This document shows, piece by piece, positions 51,784 through 60,507 of a DNA stretch of 64,000 nucleotides. Origin of the DNA: an uncultured Lachnospiraceae bacterium (lineage in GTDB: Bacteria; Bacillota; Clostridia; Lachnospirales; Lachnospiraceae); the NCBI GenBank assembly GCA_902778165.1, contig CACYWQ010000001.1, forward strand, positions 333,116 through 397,115. Reading direction: 5' to 3'. The notes below the pieces were generated by a model. It saw only the letters and a program-made list of their open reading frames with translations. It searched no databases and was not told the DNA's origin. Numbering within the stretch: the first letter of the stretch is position 1; every line of letters begins with the position of its first letter. Made by a program: the position numbers and the translations under genes.

Positions 51784-52749
51784 ATGGACAAGATAGCAGT
51801 ACTTATACCGTGTTATAACGAAGAGAAGACTATTGAGAAGGTGGTGCGCGATTCTAAGGCAGCACTTCCTGAGGCAACAATATATGTTTATGACAATAAT
51901 TCCACTGACAGAACCGTGGAATTGGCCAAGGCAGCCGGAGCTGTTATCAAATATGAATACATGCAGGGTAAGGGCAATGTCATAAGAAGGATGTTTCGTG
52001 AGATCGATGCCGAAGCCTATATAATGGTAGACGGTGATGATACATATCCAATGGAATATGCAGCCGAGATGGTCGATAAGGTTCTTAATCACAATGCGGA
52101 CATGGTGGTTGGAGACAGACTCAGCAGCACATATTTTACGGAGAATAAGCGTCCGTTCCATAACTTCGGTAATTCCCTGGTGCGTGGCAGCATCAATTCA
52201 TTATTTAAGTGTGATATCAAGGATATAATGACCGGATTCAGAGCTTTCAGTTATCAGTTTGTTAAGACTTTCCCTGTAATGAGTAAGGGATTTGAGATTG
52301 AGACTGAGATGACGATTCATGCGGTAAGCAATAACATGCAGGTTGAGAATGTTATTGTGGAATACAGAGACAGACCGGCCGGATCTGAGAGTAAGCTTAA
52401 TACTTATTCAGACGGAATGAAGGTTATTTTTACAATAATAAGACTCTATAGAGAGTATAAACCGTTCGGATTCTTCGGACTGTTGGCACTATTACTGGTA
52501 GCGATAGCCTGCGGATTCTTTATTCCCGTGTTCATTGAGTATTGGGAGACAGGGTTGGTAAAGAGGTTCCCGACACTCATTGTCTGCGGATTCGTAGGGC
52601 TTGCTGCGGTACAGAGTTTCTTTGCGGGAATGATATTGCAGAACATCGCAAGACGTGACAGAAAGGATTTCGAACTTGATCTTATCAGATTAAGCGGAAG
52701 TGACGATGTAGCTGATGCGGTATTAAATAAGATTGGAGACAGACGGTAA
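51784..52749 (+). CDS. GT2 glycosyltransferase with C-terminal TM pair (GtrB-like)
   Basis: A 321-residue protein: 'VLIPCYNEEKTIEKVV' start, 'VYDNNSTDRTVELA', the metal site 'IMVDGDDTYP' near 81-90, 'DIMTGFRAFS' and two TM segments near 231-252 and 264-285. It resembles GtrB/DPM-type enzymes that make undecaprenyl-phosphate glucose or a similar donor. It is coupled to ugd by a TAATG overlap, and together they start a new transcription unit. Confidence 0.9.
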   Translation: MDKIAVLIPCYNEEKTIEKVVRDSKAALPEATIYVYDNNSTDRTVELAKAAGAVIKYEYMQGKGNVIRRMFREIDAEAYIMVDGDDTYPMEYAAEMVDKVLNHNADMVVGDRLSSTYFTENKRPFHNFGNSLVRGSINSLFKCDIKDIMTGFRAFSYQFVKTFPVMSKGFEIETEMTIHAVSNNMQVENVIVEYRDRPAGSESKLNTYSDGMKVIFTIIRLYREYKPFGFFGLLALLLVAIACGFFIPVFIEYWETGLVKRFPTLIVCGFVGLAAVQSFFAGMILQNIARRDRKDFELDLIRLSGSDDVADAVLNKIGDRR

Positions 52750-54059
52750 TGAAGATTGCGGTAGCAGGAACAGGATATGTAGGACTTGTAGCGGGTGTGT
52801 GCTTTGCGGAGAAGGGACATGACGTTACATGTGTGGATATAGACGAGAACAAGGTCAAACTCATGGAATCGGGTGTATCCCCCATATATGAGGAAGGCCT
52901 TGAGGAACTTATGAAGAAGAATAATGCAACCGGAAGATTGCATTATACCACGGATTATGCGTCAGCTTATAAGAATGCCGAGGCTATATTTATCGGTGTC
53001 GGTACTCCGGAGATGCCTGACGGAAGTGCCAATCTTAGTTTCATCGCAACCGTGTGCAGACAGATTGCAGAGAATGTAGAAAATGACGTATTGGTTGTTG
53101 TTAAGTCAACGGTGCCTGTAGGAACCAATGATAAGGTTGAGCAGTTTATCAAGGATTTCTTAGTAAGAGATGTTAAGGTAGAAGTTGCATCCAATCCGGA
53201 GTTCTTGGCGCAGGGCACGGCTGTTCATGATACACTCCATGCTGCAAGAATAATCATCGGCACCGAATCAAAGGAAGCAGAAGCTAAGCTTATGAAGATA
53301 TATGAACCTTTTGGCCTTCCTATTGTATCGGTTAAGAGAAGAAGCGCTGAGATGATTAAGTATGCATGTAATGATTTCCTTGCACTTAAGATAAGTTATA
53401 TGAATGATATAGCTAATCTCTGTGAACTTGTCGGTGCGGATATAGAAGATGTTGCCAAGGGTATGAGTTATGATGCCCGTATCGGTGAGAGGTTCTTAAA
53501 TGCCGGCATAGGATTCGGCGGAAGCTGTTTCCCCAAGGATACTAAGGCTCTTAAATTCTTAGCCAGACAGAACGGATATGAGCTTAAGACGGTTGAGGCA
53601 TGTGTGGATGTTAATACCAGGCAGAAACTCAGATTGTTTGAGAAGGCTAAGGACAGAATGATTACATTTAGTGGCCTTAAGATAGCGGTTCTCGGACTTA
53701 CGTTTAAAGCAGGAACTGATGATCTTAGAGAAGCGCCTTCTTCTGTTAATATTAAGGAGTTGCTTGAACAGGGCGCAGATATATATGCATATGATCCTGC
53801 GGGAATTCCCAGATCCAAACTGCAATTCCCTGAGGGTAAGATAGACAGAGGATCGATAACTTATGTGGATTCTCCAGAGAAGGCCCTTGAGGGCGCTAAC
53901 ATCTGCTTTATATTCACTGAGTGGGGCGAGATTAAGGCTGTTACTCCCGCTAAGTATAAGGAACTAATGCGAACACCGCTTGTATACGACGGACGTAATC
54001 TCTACAGCCTGTCGGATATGAAAGATGCCGGCGTAGAGTACTACAGTATCGGCCGTTAG
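52749..54059 (+). CDS. ugd: UDP-glucose 6-dehydrogenase
   Basis: A 436-residue enzyme with 'MKIAVAGTGYVGLVAGVCFA' (NAD+ site), 'VKSTVPVGT', 'SNPEFLAQGTAV' and the catalytic C260 in 'GFGGSCFPKDTKAL', the form typical of UDP-glucose dehydrogenase (compare [12 protein letters not shown] in the enzyme at 8984). It makes UDP-glucuronate. The following transcription unit begins with a UDP-glucuronate 4-epimerase gene, so the route UDP-Glc to UDP-GlcA to UDP-GalA is complete. The gene ends before a good terminator. Confidence 0.96.
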   Translation: MKIAVAGTGYVGLVAGVCFAEKGHDVTCVDIDENKVKLMESGVSPIYEEGLEELMKKNNATGRLHYTTDYASAYKNAEAIFIGVGTPEMPDGSANLSFIATVCRQIAENVENDVLVVVKSTVPVGTNDKVEQFIKDFLVRDVKVEVASNPEFLAQGTAVHDTLHAARIIIGTESKEAEAKLMKIYEPFGLPIVSVKRRSAEMIKYACNDFLALKISYMNDIANLCELVGADIEDVAKGMSYDARIGERFLNAGIGFGGSCFPKDTKALKFLARQNGYELKTVEACVDVNTRQKLRLFEKAKDRMITFSGLKIAVLGLTFKAGTDDLREAPSSVNIKELLEQGADIYAYDPAGIPRSKLQFPEGKIDRGSITYVDSPEKALEGANICFIFTEWGEIKAVTPAKYKELMRTPLVYDGRNLYSLSDMKDAGVEYYSIGR

Positions 54060-54085
54060 GATTCAAGATAATAATGTGAGTTTGG

Positions 54086-54118
54086 GGACTGTTGCCTGAT
54101 TCGGGCAGCAGTCCTTTT
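54086..54118 (+). terminator. Rho-independent terminator after ugd
   Basis: GGACTGTTGCC (54086-54096) pairs with GGGCAGCAGTCC (54103-54114), allowing one G-U pair, and TTTT follows. Confidence 0.8.
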
Positions 54119-54158
54119 CCTATATATAGACAAAAAAGTGGCAATCAAACGCTATATG

Positions 54159-54167
54159 TGGTATGAT
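54159..54167 (+). promoter_or_regulatory. Extended -10 promoter of the 4-epimerase operon
   Basis: TG-G-TATGAT (TATGAT 54162-54167) lies 111 bases before ATG 54279, which leaves a leader of about 105 bases. The leader has a small hairpin GCGCC-ATAA-GGCGT near 54222-54235 and the ribosome site GAGG. The -35 region (TGGCAA, 17 bases upstream) is weak. Confidence 0.5.
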
Positions 54168-54278
54168 GTTATAGATTATGGGATATTATGTCTACCAATA
54201 GGTGTGGTCATGATTAATATGTGCGCCATAAGGCGTGTAAGTGCAATAGATTAAAGGAAACAGACGAGGTAAGAAACA

Positions 54279-55286
54279 ATGAATGATTTTAATCCTAAAT
54301 ACACATATCTTGTTACCGGAGCGGCAGGCTTTATCGGATATTACTTAAGCAAGCGAATAATGGAATCCGGCGGAAGCGTCATAGGCTATGACAATATGAA
54401 TGACTATTATGATGTTTCGCTTAAGGAGAGAAGACTTGCTGAACTTAATGCAATAAGCAAAGAGTCGGCCACATTTACATTTATAAGAGGAGATCTTGCA
54501 GATAAGGCTGCACTTAGTGAAGTGTTTGATAAGTATTCTCCTGACGTAGTTGTTAATCTTGCGGCTCAGGCCGGAGTAAGATACAGCATAGAGAATCCGG
54601 ATGCATATATTCAGTCCAATCTTGTGGGATTTGCCAATATATTAGAGTGTTGCAGACATCATGAGGTTAAGCACCTTGTATATGCATCTTCATCATCCGT
54701 ATATGGTGGTAATAAGAAAGTTCCGTTCTGCGTAGATGATCAGGTAGACAGACCTGTATCTCTGTATGCTGCCACCAAGAAGAGCAATGAGCTTATGGCA
54801 TATTCGTATTGTAAGTTATACGGAATCAAGGCAACGGGCCTTAGGTTCTTTACTGTATACGGACCCATGGGAAGACCTGATATGGCTGCGTTTAAGTTTG
54901 CAGACCTTATGAATGCCGGTAAGCCGATTGATATATACAATAACGGCGACATGTACAGAGATTTCACTTATATAGATGATATTGTGACAGGTGTATATAA
55001 GCTTCTGTGTACGCCTCCTAATGAAGATGATCTCGGAGCCTGCTATAAGGTATATAACATAGGTCGTGGCAAACCTGAGAAGCTTATGGATTTTGTAACT
55101 GAGCTTGAGAATGGGCTCGGCATTAAGGCAGATAAGAATCTTATGCCCATGCAGCCCGGAGATGTTTATCAGACGTATGCGGATGTATCTGAGCTTAAGA
55201 AGGACTTTGATTACAGCCCTTCAACAGATATGAAGGACGGCGTTAAGAAGTTTACCGAATGGTACAGAGAATATAGAGGTTTATAG
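54279..55286 (+). CDS. UDP-glucuronate 4-epimerase
   Basis: A 335-residue extended short-chain dehydrogenase: 'YLVTGAAGFIGYYLSKRI' (NAD+ site), 'GYDNMNDYYDVSLKERRL' (the segment that marks UDP-glucuronate 4-epimerases such as Cap1J/LspL), 'SSSSVYGG' and the catalytic Tyr and Lys in 'SLYAATKKSNE' near 163-173, and 'YRDFTYIDDIV'. It converts UDP-GlcA to UDP-GalA. It directly follows the ugd unit, whose product it would use, and precedes a large cell-wall hydrolase gene by 22 bases. Confidence 0.94.
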   Translation: MNDFNPKYTYLVTGAAGFIGYYLSKRIMESGGSVIGYDNMNDYYDVSLKERRLAELNAISKESATFTFIRGDLADKAALSEVFDKYSPDVVVNLAAQAGVRYSIENPDAYIQSNLVGFANILECCRHHEVKHLVYASSSSVYGGNKKVPFCVDDQVDRPVSLYAATKKSNELMAYSYCKLYGIKATGLRFFTVYGPMGRPDMAAFKFADLMNAGKPIDIYNNGDMYRDFTYIDDIVTGVYKLLCTPPNEDDLGACYKVYNIGRGKPEKLMDFVTELENGLGIKADKNLMPMQPGDVYQTYADVSELKKDFDYSPSTDMKDGVKKFTEWYREYRGL

Positions 55287-55308
55287 ACTGTATAAAGGAC
55301 GTAATCGT

Positions 55309-58300
55309 ATGAATTCGTTAGGACGTGTTAATAACAGGGAAACGAACAGTTTTAAGTTTGTTGATATAAGGTATCGAATAACGGCTCTTATTCTCGGTAT
55401 TATGATCGTTATTTCATCCGTATTCGGAGCTGCTATTGTTGCATATGCGGCAGGCAATCAGGCAGCTGTTAAGAAATCCAATTATGTCATATCCAAGTTA
55501 AGTGATGCGCAATCGGCTCTTAGCGGAATAGTAAGAGAACGTCAGATACCTGCGCTTGTATATCTTAAGGATGCTTATACTATAAGACATGATGCGGATG
55601 CATACAGCGATTCTGTTGCAACGGTTGCGTCAGGTCAGTTGTTGTATATAATCGGAGTTGATGCCGATTCCGGCCGTAATATATGGTATAAGGTTCGATA
55701 TACCAGCGATTCAGGCAATCTCGAAGGCTATGTTGAACGAGAGTTCCTTGCTTGTTCCGATGCCAGATTGCTTGATTGGGAAGATAAATATGTCACCACA
55801 GTTAAAAGAGAAGAGACTGCATCTGTGACGGATTGTGCGGATATCGAAGCCTTCCCGGGAAGTTATCGTGATGCACTGTATGATCTTAAGAAGGCACATC
55901 CGGATTGGATATTTGTTAAGCAGAATACAGGTCTTGATTTCTCGTCTTCCGTAGCAAGTGAAGGCAGAGGTGAATACAGCCTTATATGGACGAAGTCATG
56001 TTTAAGTTCATGGATAGAGTCCAAATATGACGGTTCATGGTCATATGCGACGGACGGAATCATAGCATACTATATGGATCCGAGAAACTTCTTGGATGAG
56101 ACCCATATATTTATGTTTGAGCAACAGACATATAATCAGACATATCATACCGAGAGTTCGGTTCAGAAGATATTAAACGGATCATTTATGTCAGGTGGAA
56201 TACCCGGCACAAATGTATCCTATGCATCGACATTCATGTCATTGGCCGCAAGGTACAATATCAGCCCTATTCTTCAGGCAGCCAGAGTTCTTCAGGAACA
56301 GGGCGTTCAGGGCACATCGCCGCTTATATCCGGTACATATCCGGGATATGAAGGATATTACAATTATTATAATGTAGGAGCAGTTGCGTCCAATCCGATT
56401 CGCGGCGGACTTGATTATGCTGTAGATAAAGGATGGAACAGCAGACTTGCAGCACTTGAAGGTGGAGTTAAGTTTATCAATAACAACTATATCAGCAAAG
56501 GTCAGGATACGCTTTATCTCCAGAAATTCGATGTTGATGCAAGTTATTACGGGGTACTTACTCATCAGTATATGCAGAATATAGCTGCTCCGTATAATGA
56601 GTCTGCATCGGCTTATAAGGGTTATAAGGCAGCGGGACTGTTATCATCAACTCCTTTCGTATTCAGAATTCCCGTATACAATAATATGCCATCAGGCAGA
56701 TCCAATAAGCCTGATACACCGGATGTGCTTACTGTCAATATGGATAAAGTGGAGAACCTGCCGGTAGAGCAGAGCGCTGTTCTCACTCCTTATATTAACG
56801 GTGGCTTATGTGAGGCTTATGAATATGTATATTCAAGTTCGGATAAATCTGTTGCAACCGTAGATGACAACGGTGTCATAACAGGTAAGAAGCCGGGAAG
56901 TGCGACCATCACATGTAAGGCAGGAAGCGCCGGAAGTACTACATGTCTGGTATCGGTAATTAAGGCAGATATTGCAATGGGCGATGTAGACAGACCGGAT
57001 TTAAGCGTTACATATGACCCTGAGGCAACACTTGCAAGTATAGATCTTCCCGATGAATTTGCATGGACAGATGACAGTATTGTTCCGACAGTTGAGAATA
57101 ATGGTTATACAGCTACATACAGTCCGGACAACAGTAGATTCAACAGTCTTATTATGACGCTTGATGTTACGGTAGATAAAGCCAAGATATCTGTAGATGA
57201 CATAGAGATCCCTTCTGATATTTCGGTAGCAGCAGGAAGCGAGTTATCCGCAGCAGCATTGCCTAATAACTTTAAGTGGGATGATTCGACCATGACTGTA
57301 TCTGCCAAGGCGGGAACATACAAATACAAAGCTGTATATTGTTTGGACGAGGCTAATTATGAGCCCACTGAAGATATAGAGATTCCTGTTGAAGTAGTTT
57401 GCTCAGAACACAGATTCTCGGAGTGGAGTGAACCAAATGGCGGATATATCACAAGAGAATGTGAGATATGTGGTGAAACAGAGAGACTTAAGGTTGCAGA
57501 ACAGGTAACAGAAGAAGACTGTACCACAAACGGCCATAATATGGTGGACGGAGTGTGTACAAGGTGCGGTTATGAGGAACCTACACTTCAGGAACACAGC
57601 CATGAGTATACTTTATCTTCTGATACAGCCACATGCACAGAGGCCGGAGTTAAGACTTATACCTGCTCATGCGGTGACTCATATACAGAGGAGTCGGCGG
57701 CACTCGGACACCATATGGTCGGTAATAAGTGCGACAGGTGTGACTACGTATATACACCGACGGCTGCAGTGACACCGTTGCCAACAAGCGTACCTACGAG
57801 GATTCCCTCTCCGACGGTAGTACCGACACCTACAAGTGTGCCTACACCTACAGCGGTTGCGAACCCAACGAGTGTGCCAACGCCTACGGCCATTCCGACA
57901 CCTACGAGTATACCTACGCCCACGGTTATTCCGACACCTACAAGCATACCTACGCCCACGGTGATCGCTAGGCCGACTATTGTTCCTATAGTAACGGTAA
58001 CACCGACACCCACAGTCATCCCGTCACCCACAGCGGCATCCGGTGGTAAAGTAGTGGCGCAGGTAACAAAGATAGTATTACCAACACCCACGGCAGTTCC
58101 GACAGCCACGGTAGCGCCGGCTCCAACGACAAGTGCCAAACCACAGATAACCAAGGTGGTTGTGCCTACAGAGCAACCGAAGGTTACGCAGAGTGCAAAG
58201 CAGGAAACAGAGGATAAACAAGAGGCTGCCGTTACACCACAGACGCAGGCAGCAGAGGCTGTTGCTGAGACTAAACCTGCAGATAAGCCGGCTATAAAGC

Positions 58301-58971
58301 CTGCGATCACTTCGGCTGTGGAAGAGAAAGCAGATATTACAGAGGATAAGAAACTTACAGAGACTGAATCGACGCCGGCGGAGTCTACAGAGAATACGCC
58401 TGTTAAAGAGCCGGAATCTGTGGCAGAGTCTGAAGATAAACATGAAGATATCACAATAGAGGCCGGCGAAGGAGCAAGTTGGACTATATCGGATTCCGAT
58501 GAATCTGCAGCAGAGATGATCGATATGTCAGTGACATTCGGTGAGGCGCAGGTTCCTGATAAGGCTATATCTAAGCTTAAGACCGATGATTATATGACGA
58601 TGTCAATAGCTTATGACGGAGAATTCGGATTTGATGCTAAGTTAACCGTGCAGACGGGTGAAGAGCACGCAGGCAAATATGCCAACCTGTATTTCTACAA
58701 TCCTAATGATGAGAAATTGCAACTTATCGAATCTGTTAAGACGGATCCTACCGGAAATGCTACATTTGATATGAGTCATGCATCCGATTATGTGATCACA
58801 TTTACGGATAAACAGATGATCGCTCAGAATGGAAGCAATACGATGTTATTCATGATGCTTGCGATAATACTTGCCGGAGGAGTAGCAGTACTTATATTTG
58901 TTCTGGTAAGGGTCAATATGGTTAATAGAGAAGATGAAGACTTCTATTTTGATCTGGACGATGACAGGTAG
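55309..58971 (+). CDS. Membrane-anchored glucosaminidase with SH3, Ig-like and PT-repeat regions
   Basis: A 1220-residue surface protein. Order: N-terminal hydrophobic signal segment (about 24-48, ending VAYAAG), bacterial SH3-like domain (about 80-150), an endo-beta-N-acetylglucosaminidase domain of the LytD type (about 180-460; 'DPRNFLDE', 'ARVLQEQG' with probable catalytic E330, 'GYYNYYNVGA'), a Big_2 Ig-like domain (about 475-552), further beta domains, two Cys-rich 'CEICG/CTRCGYE/CSCGDSY/CDRCDYVY' zinc-like repeats (about 724-820), a Pro/Thr repeat linker (about 825-915), an acidic linker, a beta domain (about 1045-1170) and a C-terminal TM with short charged tail. It should cut peptidoglycan glycan strands. 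There is no LPxTG motif. Confidence 0.88.
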   Translation: MNSLGRVNNRETNSFKFVDIRYRITALILGIMIVISSVFGAAIVAYAAGNQAAVKKSNYVISKLSDAQSALSGIVRERQIPALVYLKDAYTIRHDADAYSDSVATVASGQLLYIIGVDADSGRNIWYKVRYTSDSGNLEGYVEREFLACSDARLLDWEDKYVTTVKREETASVTDCADIEAFPGSYRDALYDLKKAHPDWIFVKQNTGLDFSSSVASEGRGEYSLIWTKSCLSSWIESKYDGSWSYATDGIIAYYMDPRNFLDETHIFMFEQQTYNQTYHTESSVQKILNGSFMSGGIPGTNVSYASTFMSLAARYNISPILQAARVLQEQGVQGTSPLISGTYPGYEGYYNYYNVGAVASNPIRGGLDYAVDKGWNSRLAALEGGVKFINNNYISKGQDTLYLQKFDVDASYYGVLTHQYMQNIAAPYNESASAYKGYKAAGLLSSTPFVFRIPVYNNMPSGRSNKPDTPDVLTVNMDKVENLPVEQSAVLTPYINGGLCEAYEYVYSSSDKSVATVDDNGVITGKKPGSATITCKAGSAGSTTCLVSVIKADIAMGDVDRPDLSVTYDPEATLASIDLPDEFAWTDDSIVPTVENNGYTATYSPDNSRFNSLIMTLDVTVDKAKISVDDIEIPSDISVAAGSELSAAALPNNFKWDDSTMTVSAKAGTYKYKAVYCLDEANYEPTEDIEIPVEVVCSEHRFSEWSEPNGGYITRECEICGETERLKVAEQVTEEDCTTNGHNMVDGVCTRCGYEEPTLQEHSHEYTLSSDTATCTEAGVKTYTCSCGDSYTEESAALGHHMVGNKCDRCDYVYTPTAAVTPLPTSVPTRIPSPTVVPTPTSVPTPTAVANPTSVPTPTAIPTPTSIPTPTVIPTPTSIPTPTVIARPTIVPIVTVTPTPTVIPSPTAASGGKVVAQVTKIVLPTPTAVPTATVAPAPTTSAKPQITKVVVPTEQPKVTQSAKQETEDKQEAAVTPQTQAAEAVAETKPADKPAIKPAITSAVEEKADITEDKKLTETESTPAESTENTPVKEPESVAESEDKHEDITIEAGEGASWTISDSDESAAEMIDMSVTFGEAQVPDKAISKLKTDDYMTMSIAYDGEFGFDAKLTVQTGEEHAGKYANLYFYNPNDEKLQLIESVKTDPTGNATFDMSHASDYVITFTDKQMIAQNGSNTMLFMMLAIILAGGVAVLIFVLVRVNMVNREDEDFYFDLDDDR
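57777..58041 (+). repeat. Degenerate tandem repeat coding a Pro/Thr linker
   Basis: The coding DNA repeats units of PT(S/A)(V/I)PTPT(A/V)(V/I). The best pair of 36-bp units is 57895-57930 and 57931-57966, which differ at only a few bases (PTPTSIPTPTVI twice). The linker is probably length-variable between strains by slippage or recombination. Confidence 0.75.
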
Positions 58972-58985
58972 GTAACGGAGGGAAT

Positions 58986-60491
58986 ATGCTGTTTAATTCA
59001 TACATATTCATATTCCTGTTTCTGCCGATATGCGTGGCCGGATTCTATCTGCTTAAAAACAGAGCTCCGATTGCAGCCAAGATGTGGCTTATCGGATTCT
59101 CGTTATGGTTCTACGGGTATTTTAACCTGAGCTATCTGGCTATAATGATCGGGTCGATCTTATTTAATTATCTGATATACCGGTTGATAATACGTGCTAT
59201 GTCAGATGAGGATTCATGTGTAAATAGCAATGCTGACAGCGCCGGAAGGCCCATGAATTCCGGAAGAATCCCGTTAATAATCGGAATACTTGGTAATGTT
59301 GCGCTGCTGGGATATTTTAAATACACGGACTTCTTAATAGACAGTTGTAACCATATATTTAAGACTGACTATCCCCTTAGAAATATTCTGCTTCCCCTTG
59401 GAATCAGTTTCTTTACATTTCAACAGATCGGGTTTATTGCGGATGTGTACAGAGGAGAAATCAAAGAATGTGATTTTATTGATTATGCACTTTTTGTAAG
59501 TTTCTTCCCTCAGCTTATAGCAGGACCTATTGCCGACGGTAAGAGCATGTTGCCGCAGTACAGGAGTCTTGGTAAGCCTGATAAAGTCATAGAAGGAATT
59601 ACACTTTTTATCCTGGGATTATCTAAGAAAGTATTGATTGCGGATACCCTTGGAGTGGCGGTTGATTATGCATATGATGCCGTAATAGGTGGAATTAATT
59701 CAATAGAAGCTCTGTTGGCTATATTGTTCTATGCTCTGCAATTGTATTTTGATTTCAGCGGATATTGCGATATGGCTTTGGGTCTTGGAAAAATATTTGG
59801 ATTTGAGATACCGATTAACTTCGATTCACCGTATAAATCGCGTAATATCATAGAGTTCTGGCGTCGTTGGCATATAACTCTTAATAAGTTCTTATCCCGT
59901 AATGTATATATACCGCTTGGTGGCAACAGAAAGGGAAATATAAGAACTTATATCAATCTGTTAGTTGTGTTTTTGATCAGCGGAATCTGGCATGGTGCAG
60001 GTGTTAACTTTATATTATGGGGATGTATGCACGGTGTGATGTACGTGATTACAAGACTGATAATCAAAAACAGTAAGAATGAGTCATCATGCACCGGAGT
60101 ACTGTCTCATGTGATAACCTTTGTTTTCGTAAGTATTGCGTGGGTATTCTTCAGAGCACCAAGTGTATCAGTGGGATGTCAGATGCTTACAAGTGTTATG
60201 GCAGGCGGAATCGGCCGTATCGGTGATGAATTCCTGAATGGTTTTAACTCAGGCGAATTCTGGTATGTGCTTAAAGCTGCACATTTAACCGGATTTGCCT
60301 TCAGCAGATATATTGTAATGTCATTGTTTGGATTATTCGCAACACTGATAGTTTTTCTTGCCCCCAGCGCAAGAGAAATCTCCGGAAAGATAAAATACAA
60401 TATATTAAACGGAATATTGCTTGGGGCATTGTTCGCTTGGTGTGTATTATCCCTTTCAGGAGTAAGTACGTTTTTATATTTTAACTTCTAG
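58986..60491 (+). CDS. MBOAT O-acyltransferase (AlgI/DltB-like, copy 2)
   Basis: A 501-residue MBOAT protein with the same marks as copy 1: 'MLFNSYIFIFLFLPI', 'LPLGISFFTFQQIGF', 'NFDSPYKSRNIIEFWRRWHITL' and 'ISGIWHGAGVNF' with the catalytic H336. The start follows ACGGAGGG (58975-58982). The next gene again encodes an SGNH-like partner 16 bases later. The pair is paralogous to 30398-33159, so the organism has two glycan O-acylation machines in one locus, probably for different positions or glycans. Confidence 0.93.
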   Translation: MLFNSYIFIFLFLPICVAGFYLLKNRAPIAAKMWLIGFSLWFYGYFNLSYLAIMIGSILFNYLIYRLIIRAMSDEDSCVNSNADSAGRPMNSGRIPLIIGILGNVALLGYFKYTDFLIDSCNHIFKTDYPLRNILLPLGISFFTFQQIGFIADVYRGEIKECDFIDYALFVSFFPQLIAGPIADGKSMLPQYRSLGKPDKVIEGITLFILGLSKKVLIADTLGVAVDYAYDAVIGGINSIEALLAILFYALQLYFDFSGYCDMALGLGKIFGFEIPINFDSPYKSRNIIEFWRRWHITLNKFLSRNVYIPLGGNRKGNIRTYINLLVVFLISGIWHGAGVNFILWGCMHGVMYVITRLIIKNSKNESSCTGVLSHVITFVFVSIAWVFFRAPSVSVGCQMLTSVMAGGIGRIGDEFLNGFNSGEFWYVLKAAHLTGFAFSRYIVMSLFGLFATLIVFLAPSAREISGKIKYNILNGILLGALFAWCVLSLSGVSTFLYFNF

Positions 60492-60507
60492 CAATCAAAG
60501 ATAAAAT

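Noticed and set aside
57777-58041. Possible CRISPR array
   Set aside because: The repeat units are contiguous, degenerate, multiples of three and in frame with the linker; there are no spacers and no cas genes.
57744-58454. A 236-codon open frame on the minus strand, rich in Val and Gly
   Set aside because: It is the complement of the Pro/Thr repeat linker and acidic region of the glucosaminidase gene; the repeats remove stops by composition. There is no ribosome site or promoter and the forward gene is clearly real.
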